Assembly: GCA_047495785.1 (NCBI GenBank)
Contig: JBLDXI010000042.1
Coordinates: 4,836,001-4,900,000, forward strand
Length of the DNA: 64,000 nucleotides
Reading direction: 5' to 3'
From: Lepidodermella squamata
Taxonomy: Eukaryota; Gastrotricha
Below the pieces are notes generated by a model. That model ran no database searches. It was not told the origin of the DNA and saw only the letters and a list, made by a program, of their open reading frames with translations. Position 1 is the first letter of the stretch. The number at the start of each line of letters is the position of its first letter. A program made the translations under genes and the position numbers. This document shows, in pieces, positions 56,455 through 64,000 of this stretch.

Positions 56455-58308
56455 ATGACGAATGATAGCAGTGGCCAATCACCGAACGAGGCAGTACCAA
56501 GCCATGCCATCAGCCAACCGGACGTTTTAGACAGCGACATTATGCCCTCTTCGCCAACACTAGCTGACATTTCATTATACCCTATACCATCTGCTGTAAC
56601 CAGATTTGGTAAGCAGTCCGTTTAGCAATATGAGTTCCAGGAAAGACTACAAATTTGAAATCCGATTAGAGTCGAACCCTCCTATAATCGACATGCATCT
56701 GCTTGAGCCTTTTCTAAGGCGTTCGATCCTAAAGCAGGTATTAATTAGTTAACAACATTTTGAAACCTTTTATACTTATCATCACGCCAGACCCTGGAAT
56801 CGATCGCAGATAGCCCGGCAAATGGTTCGTCTCAACCTCAATTTGTTGAAAGGTCGATGAGCAATATGGCTGAAGAAATTATGGAAGCCCTTGTGCGAAT
56901 AGTCAGCAACGACTCAGTTCGACGAACCAACAGCACAGCTCTTGTTCCAGCAACCTCGACTACCCAGCCTGTGATAGAGACTGTTAAAGAAGAGGCGTTG
57001 AGTGCCTCGAGAGCTGTTAGCACCGTTGAGCCAGCAAAATCGTCAAATCAACCTGGAACCTCGAATTCAAACGTTACTAGAACAATTAGCGCGCAGCAAA
57101 TTTTTCCTCACATGGTCGCTCGCTATCTATCCTCATTTGGGTCGTCAATATCTGGAATGTCCAGCCTTCCGGCCGTTGAGGCTACTCTTACTCTTTCCGC
57201 TCAGTCTCTTGTGAACACGATGTCTAATTGGAATTTACTTGACGCGAGAGCGGACGTAGCAGTTTCAGCTGCCACACTTTTTAACGCGCAGCTACAGCAA
57301 CATAGGCAGCAGCAGCCTGTTATTTACTACCAGCAATATCAACCAGGATTTTTTCAAAATTTATCGCCTTCATTCAACTTATACCAAATGCCAATGGCAG
57401 CCCATAATCAGTCTTTCTCTCTTCAAGCTTCGTTGAGCAACACGCCACTGAACCTTTCTACTGAATCTTTGAGTCGAAAAGTCGAAGACCTGCCTGCTAT
57501 CACTCCTTCTGCTGGATTGTCTTCAACTCTCGTTGCTCGACTGGCGGCTAGAATTAACGGGCCATCGATTTCACCTCGTCGATCGATCCCTGAGCCTGAT
57601 CTTACGGACGAAGAAGATGCGGAGATTAATGTTGAAATCACCTCGCCAACAGCAGAAAATCCGCCTTCTGCGAGAAAACGCTCTATAGGTTCCGAGGATA
57701 AGGATGCTACGGACCTGAAACGAAAACGGAAAACTTCGTTAGATGGCAATGCTTCGCCCAAGTCAGCAGCTGAAGCTTCGATAAATCGAGTTGTGACCAA
57801 CTTACTTGACGAAATTGAATGCGAAGCTCGAGGGCTTGATGCACTTCAAACTATTGGACCTAAGCAGCAATTCGTGTTATGGCAATACTTGTTACACCTC
57901 CTTTTGAACAAGGAAAACGAGGCCATAATTCACTGGACGTCAAGCGAACGCTGGGAATTCAAAATTGTGGATGTTAAGACTGTGGCGAAGCTATGGGGGG
58001 CTCACAAGGACTGCCCAGCGATGAATTACGAGAAAATGGCCCGCGGTTTACGTTACTACTACCCGAAAGGAATGCTTAACAAAACGAAACGGCGTTACTT
58101 CTACCACTTCAGTGATGAGACGATGCGAATGGCTCTGGCTGAGGATTACCTACCGCCAGCTCAGCTTTTCGCTAAAATCGGAGTAATACCTCGCCTTGTT
58201 TCAAATACGAAAGCGCGTCCCGCACCTGTGGAAGACAGTGATCCCGGTTCGGAGGATGAGTCAACAAGGGCTCTTCATGAGGGAATTACAAGGAACTCGG
58301 TGAAATAA
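56455..58308 (+). CDS. ETS-domain transcription factor B
   Basis: Exons 56455-56608 and 56810-58308 (phase 1) give 550 residues from MTNDSSGQSPNEAVP. The alternative 5' route MSSRKDYKFEI (ATG near 56629) through 56736 to an acceptor before ACCCTGGAA (56791) is also in phase, so two first exons are possible. Residues 60-400 are low-complexity, Ser/Gln/Ala-rich with an acidic stretch (EPDLTDEEDAEINVE) and a basic cluster (KRKRKTSLDG), consistent with regulatory and nuclear-import segments. The ETS domain is at about 403-487: FVLWQYLLHLLLN, HWTSSERWEFKIVD, AMNYEKMARGLRYYYPKGML and RRYFYHF. It has no intron inside the domain, unlike A and C. It shares the YYYPKG turn with A. AATAAA at 58391-58396. 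Confidence 0.85.
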
Positions 58309-58543
58309 CAGATATTCCTGCATAGATTTTGATTCATTCCTGTGAAATTCTGTACAAAAAGGTGAACTTGTATTTTCTAACTTATGCTTCAATAAAACGA
58401 TATCGCTTTTCATGCTGGCTTCATAGTTTTAGTTTTTAGTGAATTTTTGCTACTAAATTGAACGGACTTTCAAGTTGGAAATAGTTCCTTCTTTCAAGTA
58501 CAGCCAAGACAGCCAAAGACAGCTTAATTACAGATGATGGAAC

Positions 58544-58945
58544 CAGGGCTGGTTTAACATTCGGGTTTTGGGTGGCATCTGGGCACTTCCTGGGCATCTG
58601 GCATCTGGGCCCTATTCTTCCTATCTTTCCGCAAAAACTAGGTTTTTTCATACTTAAAACCATGATCTAAGTCAATTTCCTCAATTTCCTGATTCTTCTT
58701 GCTTATTCAAAATAAATCGAGTAGGATTAGTAATGATGCAATAAATTAGTAGATGACAACCTAGCGAGCATTTTTACATTTAAATCGAAGTAGGATACGC
58801 TTATCCGACTGATTGGACAGGTTCTTAAATGCGAAGCTTAACGACCCAATGAAGGCCCTAACTTGTTTGTAAAAGCGAACTTTTCACCATTTACTGGTGG
58901 CCCCTGGGCACGTGCCCGCTGTGCCCGTGCGTTAATCCGGCCCTG
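58544..58945. mobile_element. Non-autonomous hAT-type element (402 bp) with 8-bp target duplication
   Basis: It begins CAGGGCTGGTTTAAC and ends GTTAATCCGGCCCTG; internal GGGCAC/GTGCCC words are also inverted. Perfect 8-bp duplication GATGGAAC at 58536-58543 and 58946-58953. No transposase frame. Confidence 0.88.
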
Positions 58946-59978
58946 GATGGAACGCTAAGATAGTATGAGGCCGTTATTGCAAATGAAAGCGGTTGTTTGG
59001 GTGCAATCAGTAAATTCATATGAAACATGCATAGTCGAGCCACGATAAAGTTGAACTTAATAAGTGCGCACGCTGATTGGTCAACCCGTCTATGACTCAT
59101 GAAAACATTTTGGTCGTGCAGTCCACTGACAAATTAATAAAAAAATAATCTTGCCACGCCAGTTGCATAGTTTCCAATGACCTCGGCTGTAAATCCCACG
59201 TAAATCGTGGTCAACTACTAAGCATCAAGAGAGCCAAGAGCATTCAGATTTTCCCAATGTGTATATTTCACGTGAACGGGCCCACTGAATCCACGTGATC
59301 CTGTATCGCAGGAGTCAACTGCCCGCTCCTCAAGAACTTATATTTGGATATATACTTGAGCCAACTACACATCGCTTCACTATCCCTGTATGACAGAAAT
59401 TCTATTTTCAGCTCAATAACGAAATAATTCTTGGCTGTCACGAGTTGTGTGTTTTCACGCGAAAAGCCATTGTTAAGCCATTGTTAAGCCAGCATGAATA
59501 ATGCAATAATTTGAATCAGCCACAGAAAAAATCACTGCGGCTTCTATTAGCACAAATATTTTTTCGTACGTTACACCCACGCAGTTTGCTCGACTTTGCA
59601 TTGTTTTGTATCATCGTGTCTGTGTGCCTGCGGTGCCGTTTATGGCTACAGTAGAAAACTGTACGAATTGACTGTACAAATTGACACGCCTGAAATTATT
59701 CTTTAAAATTTGAAATCTTTAAAATTTGCATTGTTTTTTTATCATAACTCGCCTCAACCCGCTACCACTATATTTTTTATGAATGAACGCTCGCTTGAAA
59801 TTGTGAATGAAGTTGTTTTTTCCATTGTAAGAACGAGACACGAAACAATTCTGATTACAATTAAAGCTATAACTGCCACTGTACGGCGACATTGACGCCG
59901 TAAAAATGCATCATTCCATTCATAAAATCTCGGGCGGCGCTTACTCGAGTCACGCCATTGCAGTAGGTGCGCGCGAGT

Positions 59979-59986
59979 ATTTAAGT
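59979..59986 (+). promoter_or_regulatory. TATA-like box
   Basis: TATTTAAG about 95 bp upstream of the ATG at 60080, preceded by G+C-rich GGTGCGCGCGAG. Confidence 0.5.
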
Positions 59987-60079
59987 CATCTCAAACCGCT
60001 CACTTCCCATCATTGTGAACCTTAAGCGAAAGCTGGAAAAAAAACCGCTGAGTAATTTTCACTACTATAATAAACGGCG

Positions 60080-60445
60080 ATGGAAGTTGACAACGACCCA
60101 ATTAAGCTATTATCTCTTTCAATAAGCAGTTACGAAGAATCGATCCGCGACGACATCGGGCTTTGCATTGGAAGCGGCAGTCCGTTGGATTTCGATCCTG
60201 AAGATGACGATTGCTTCGAAGACAATCCTTTTCCGATTTCTGGCATGGGCAGCGTCATGGCAGTTGGTGGTATAAATCACTGGCCGCAAAAGATGATATG
60301 CAATTCGGCAACAGACGGCGGATTTGGTATGCGTAATATCTCGATAGGCGATAATTTAGGATGCTTAGCGCTGCTACCATCTACCTTGGAAACTAATATT
60401 TCGCGTATCCAATTTCGCAATTACGAGATTACACAGGAATTATGA
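60080..60445 (+). CDS. Small acidic protein, or 5' exon of ETS gene C
   Basis: An ATG-initiated frame of 121 residues behind a TATA-like motif. Unrecognised. The first 60 residues are acidic (FDPEDDDCFEDNPFP), reminiscent of an activation domain; the rest is Gly/Ile-rich. A donor inside (GATTTG|GTATGC near 60325) is phase 1, and an acceptor AAACCAG| at 61411 is in phase with the ATG of ETS gene C (reads CQDPAMHQT), so this ORF could be the first exon of a longer ETS C. AATAAA at 61373-61378 would suit an unspliced transcript. Confidence 0.45.
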   Translation: MEVDNDPIKLLSLSISSYEESIRDDIGLCIGSGSPLDFDPEDDDCFEDNPFPISGMGSVMAVGGINHWPQKMICNSATDGGFGMRNISIGDNLGCLALLPSTLETNISRIQFRNYEITQEL

Positions 60446-61105
60446 ATTAATAGGAAGTATCGGCTTCAAGATCCCTTAGTCCTTCGATTTCCAGGGTCCA
60501 TTGAGCGGATCTTCGCCAAAGGCTGTGTTGTATAGCGTATTTGACTCTAACTTGGCTCAAAACGCACAGCCCAGCAGTTCAGGTTAAAGTTAAGGAAAGT
60601 TCATGAAAATTACCTAATTGATTGAGAAGACTCCATCTCAATCTGATAATTCTAATCCATCGATCGTCGGCTTAGAAAATAACCCTCAGTTTGAATAGGT
60701 GGAGATCACAATCTGATTTTCAACGCATGAAAAATAACTTGGGTCATAGAGCAAAGTATAACAACAGAACTGGTTAGGATAAGGATAAGGATACGTAAGC
60801 CCCCCCCCCCCCACCCCTTTGGTCTTTGACTGAGTTCACTTTGCGGACCTGGTAGCGATGATCCCTAACATCACTAGCGGTACTTCACTCTCTGACTTGA
60901 AAATCTGGGATCAGTGTGCGAAGTAGGATCCGGTTGCTGTGGTGTTTTCTACTTGTTTTCTAGGACCCAGCCGAAGAAACCAAAGGGTCCCCCCTGTGGT
61001 TTTTTCAGCCTTCCTCTGGTTGGAGTCCCGGAGCTGGGTTGTCGCGACACCCCAGCACCCCTGTACTTCGCACCCTGTCTGGGATTGTTAGTATTTTCTC
61101 AAATA
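60446..61105. other. Spacer with dispersed repeat and poly-C run
   Basis: 60800-60812 is a run of 13 C. 60955-61100 is related to 34600-34785. No gene seen unless it is intron of ETS gene C. Confidence 0.45.
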
Positions 61106-61261
61106 CAGTGGAACCCCGATTTCCCGTCTTCTGCGGTTCCACGAAAATCCTGACGGGAAATCTAGGTAGTTTTGCGTGTAATTGCCCTCTGCGGGTCCAA
61201 GTCGCTCCTAAATATTTACATGTCGCGATTTCCCGTCAGACGGGAAATCGGTGTTCCACTG
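61106..61261. mobile_element. 156-bp MITE with pogo/mariner-like ends and TA target site
   Basis: The left end is CAGTGGAACCCCGATTTCCC and the right end, reversed, is CAGTGGAACACCGATTTCCC, one mismatch in 20. TA flanks both sides (61104-61105 and 61262-61263). The CAGTgGAACC start is typical of pogo/Tigger-type elements. No coding capacity. Confidence 0.88.
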
Positions 61262-61429
61262 TACATAGCTTCTGCACATTTATCCCCATTAAGTGTTCCT
61301 TCTCGTTACAAAATCTGAAATGTCAAACAATCGTTGTTGAAGCAGTCAATCTGAATTTACTCTGCTTGCATTAATAAAGAGGCATTTTGTTCTGTGTTAT
61401 AAGAGAAACCAGTCTGTCAAGATCCTGCA

Positions 61430-62303
61430 ATGCATCAAACTCGACTTGGTCCAACACAATCCTGCGATTCTGCGATGACTTCCATGAACGCGGTCAGTGA
61501 CCAACAACCTGTTGATTGGCAAGCGCGTCAATCTTGGCCGATGGCGGCACCTGTCTACCATCAAGTATCGGTGATCGACGGTGCCTATGTCGTCGTTGTG
61601 CCGGAACAAAGCGCCTATCGGATGGAGTTCGAAAACGAGCTAGAACGCGAGGGCTTCATCATCAACCCTTTCTTCATGATGGTATGATGGAGATTACACA
61701 TAGGTAGTAAGATTCTTATTTTCATTTTCTGTAGCCGAATGAAGCCGTGCAAGAAACAACCCCACCGCCAGCTGCTGAGCCCGTTCCGGTCCCTGTGAAG
61801 CGCCGAATCCAAATTCAAAAGCCGCCCGGTCAAAACTTATGGCTGTGGTAAGCTTTCCAGGCTGGAATATTGATTTGCCCAGAAGCTTCAATGCTAAATT
61901 CTAGGCAATTTTTGCTTCAACTGCTGATCGACCCGGAACAATACGAGTCGCTTATCCACTGGACTGGCGACGAACCATGGCAGTTCAATATTGCCGAGCC
62001 GGAAGCCGTGGCTCGTTTATGGGGTATGTGTTGGTGATATTCAAGTAATAGCCAGAACTTGTTAATTACGGGATTTTAGGTGAGTACAAGGCGAAACCAA
62101 AGATGAATTATGAAAAAATGGCTCGGTCGATTCGAACGTACTACAGGCGCGAAGTAGTGAGGAAAAATAACAGCAAATCCGCGGCGCCTACAATCTATTT
62201 CTTCGGTCCAGGATCTGAAGGGCCGATTGCCGAACTATTGGGCAGTGAAATGACATTCGATCGACTAATTAGCATTACGGGCGCCAATCCACATCGTGGC
62301 TAG
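61430..62303 (+). CDS. ETS-domain transcription factor C (short)
   Basis: Exons 61430-61681, 61735-61847, 61905-62023 and 62080-62303 join in phase to 235 residues. The N-terminal 115 residues include an MEFENELEREGF helix and a Pro-rich stretch (TTPPPAAEPVPVPVKRR). The ETS domain, about 117-205, is the most canonical of the three at its front (LWQFLLQLLID, LIHWTGDEPWQFNIAEPEAVARLWGEYK, KMNYEKMARS), but the recognition helix reads RSIRTYYRREVV. It keeps the two GGA-contact arginines with Thr in place of the first Tyr, and the following wing is lengthened (KNNSKSAAPT). Possibly a different DNA preference. An upstream exon at 60080 may belong to it. Candidate AATAAA at 62907-62912. Confidence 0.83.
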
Positions 62304-62538
62304 CTAGCATCATGCGCCAATTGCACCACAATAACAAACCAGACGCAATAATTTACCCTTGTTGCAGTATTAACTGACACACACATTAGCGACTTCCAAT
62401 CCCCATGGTCATGTAATGCCTATGGTCCTTTTTTATTCTTACAAGTTTCAAAAACTGAAGTTCATCTTATTCGGTAGTCTTTAGCTAAATTGTACAATAG
62501 CTTTGGTTGGCTTAGTAAGATCAAATCCTACTATGTAT
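62304..62538. other. 3' flank of ETS gene C
   Basis: AT-rich; no gene seen. Confidence 0.35.
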
Positions 62539-62715
62539 CGTTAGCGGCGCGCCAAAACAACCACTTTACTATTTATAGATTTTATATGGATAGTACGATC
62601 GAGAGTAGAAAAAAATCAGTGCTCAAATGGCCTATCGTACTTTATCATTACGTTCGGCGACTTCAAGTACGATCGAATGAATCATCTAAGTGGTTGTTTT
62701 GGCGCGCCGCTAACG
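62539..62715. mobile_element. 177-bp MITE with 27-bp inverted ends
   Basis: The left end begins CGTTAGCGGCGCGCCAAAAC and continues AACCACTT; the right end is its reverse complement. GTAT flanks both sides (62535-62538 and 62716-62719), a possible 4-bp duplication, although TA would also be compatible. The interior has paired GTACGATCGA words. No coding capacity. Confidence 0.8.
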
Positions 62716-63050
62716 GTATTAACTTTTCCTTTAGTTGAGCAGGAACAGTCTTAGGAACAATTTTATTGTTAGGAAATGTTATTTTCGAGCATTTTAATTA
62801 TTTGGACGTCTGCTGAAATATGCATTTACTTATTGAAATGGGTGCTGTGAACAAAGTTCAATCGTTAATGCTCAACTAAATTGTCGCTTATTCATTGCGA
62901 ATATAAAATAAAGCATTAAAATACAATTCCACCTAAATTTGGAGAACTATGCTAGTTGTGAATAGCTGGCAAGTTGGTCTCGCTACAATACTCATTGTAA
63001 GTTTTAATTGCCACGATATACAGGCGTCTTATTTCCTAATATATTTTCGC
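62716..63050. other. Spacer
   Basis: No gene recognised. An ATG-led stretch ending CTCATT|GTAAGT at 62948-62998 could be an exon but does not match the phase of the open frame that follows. Confidence 0.3.
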
Positions 63051-63273
63051 AGGATCCAACGAATCCGACGATTGGTTGGCTGCACGAAATCAGGGAAATG
63101 TCCTTACACAACAGCAATCTGAATGGCAGATAAATTTGGTAAAAAATATAACAGGCCTGATGACTTCGTTCAGTGGCGTTTCTTCTAAGAGCGTTTCTAA
63201 AAGTTCTAACAGCAAGAGTCAAGCAAATACTTGGTTTTTTTTGAATAGCCCGACTCCCTTGGAACCAATATGA
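63051..63273 (+). other. Open stretch of uncertain coding status
   Basis: After an acceptor-like ATTTTCGCAG the frame encodes a hydrophilic Ser/Asn/Gln-rich segment (NQGNVLTQQQSEWQ, SSNSKSQANTW) ending at TGA 63271-63273. No upstream exon with matching phase could be found, so I do not call a gene. Confidence 0.25.
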
Positions 63274-63600
63274 CAAATTATCGCTGAGAAAGAATTGTAC
63301 AGGTATTTGACTTTTTATTTACCATTTCCTCAGTTGATTCTCCAAAAATATGCAAGCTGCAAGCAATGTGATCCACCAAACACCCCCTGTGGCTATGTCC
63401 AAAACTTTTCATAGTCCCAAGGTGAAAAGTCAATCCAGTTCTTCTCGCGGAGCAAGAACTTTCTTTTTATTAATATCGTGAAAGAACGGGCTAAAACTTA
63501 TATTGAAAATGACGCCTATGAGTGATCGAAGCGAGCGTTGTGGGTTCTTCCTTTTGGGTCTGAGAAAATAGGGGCCTTGGGACATAAGGGCCCCCTGGGG
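63274..63600. other. Spacer with G+C-rich repeat fragment
   Basis: 63520-63650 carries GGGGCCTTGGG / GGGCCCCCTGGGG words, probably the end of a decayed mobile element. No gene seen. Confidence 0.3.
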
Positions 63601-63719
63601 ATTATTTTGGGAGGCCCACAAATCGAGGAGCCCCAAGGCATTTGCCTTGTTTGCCTAATGAAAAATCCAGAACTTGCTTGCTATTTATTGTTATGATTAA
63701 GCTGTTATTTAGTTTCGAA

Positions 63720-64000
63720 AATAGCCGAACTATAGCTCTATATTGTATTGTATTATAAGTGTCACACGTTAGACTAACGTTGCACTGCATTAGCCTAAGG
63801 AGGTCACAACATTCATAAATTTTTCTCCAGTTATCACGGTTGGCAGCCACTTCTCTGGCCAGGTTGTTTGGGCATACGATAGTTTCAGGCAGACCCGGTC
63901 TTTCGATTGCCGGGATAAGACTGCCGGGATAGCAGCTATATAGCTCTCGAAACTTGGAATTGCCGCGGTGAAATCAAGACCTGATCGGAATCTAAAATAC
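63720..64000 (-). pseudogene. Possible retroelement polyprotein C-terminal remnant
   Basis: Minus-strand text CPNNLAREVAANRDNWRKIY followed by ECCDLLRL looks like the extreme C-terminus of some LINE-type polyproteins, where an A..R..W+ motif is common. The upstream frame is not intact within the window and no RT motif is visible. Weak call. Confidence 0.3.

Larger units (their letters stand above)
58309..60079. other. Spacer between ETS gene B and the small acidic ORF
   Basis: Contains the hAT-type element (separate entry). The rest is AT-rich without a recognisable gene until the TATA-like motif at 59979. Confidence 0.4.

Noticed and set aside
63004-63276. Two-exon gene from ATG near 62948 through 63051-63273
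   Set aside because: The donor leaves phase 0 while the downstream open frame needs phase 1; the only in-phase reading stops after about 24 codons.

Overview
The window is animal nuclear DNA. Genes are split by mostly 45-120 bp GT-AG introns, and the intergenic spaces are full of small DNA transposons, foldback repeats and decayed elements. Short TTAGGG-type motifs occur inside dispersed repeats. Class C (GABA-B-like) receptors are expanded in tandem next to ETS factors, AMP deaminase, an ankyrin-SOCS protein and a LamG protein. This fits an early-branching metazoan with a compact genome; a sponge is my best guess, inferred from gene content only, with low to moderate certainty.

Layout. (1) 1-20.7 kb, plus strand: four tandem GABA-B-like receptor genes with the same six-exon plan. 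Copies 2 (6495-9440) and 4 (17948-20682) are intact. Copies 1 and 3 are broken: copy 1 has lost the end of its ligand domain and TM1, and copy 3 has lost exon 2 and carries a frameshift. Copies 3 and 4 lie in a segmental duplication, and a non-LTR retrotransposon sits just behind copy 3. A 1.25 kb tandem repeat flanked by foldback elements, plus a hAT-type element, fill the space between copies 1 and 2. (2) 21.2-31.1 kb, minus strand: an ankyrin-SOCS-box gene, then three tandem paralogues of an unrecognised small protein. Two of these keep a C-terminal membrane anchor and the third has lost it by frameshift. All three share a TATA-containing promoter block. (3) 32.2-34.3 kb, plus: a small basic unknown gene and a secreted LamG-like gene. 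(4) 35.2-41.9 kb, minus: a 13-exon coiled-coil gene and a 191-residue unknown. (5) 44.8-52.7 kb, plus: AMP deaminase with a possible alternative first exon and a cassette exon. (6) 53.7-62.3 kb, plus: three divergent ETS-domain transcription factor genes, with a small acidic ORF before the third. The right end holds MITEs and a possible retroelement remnant.

No operons or pathway cluster are evident. The organising theme is local gene duplication (receptors, anchored proteins, ETS factors) with decay of some copies and heavy traffic of small mobile elements. The parts I could not assign to a known family are the three-copy tail-anchored family and the 1.25 kb foldback repeat. Exon boundaries were read by hand from splice sites, phase and paralogue comparison; none has transcript support here.
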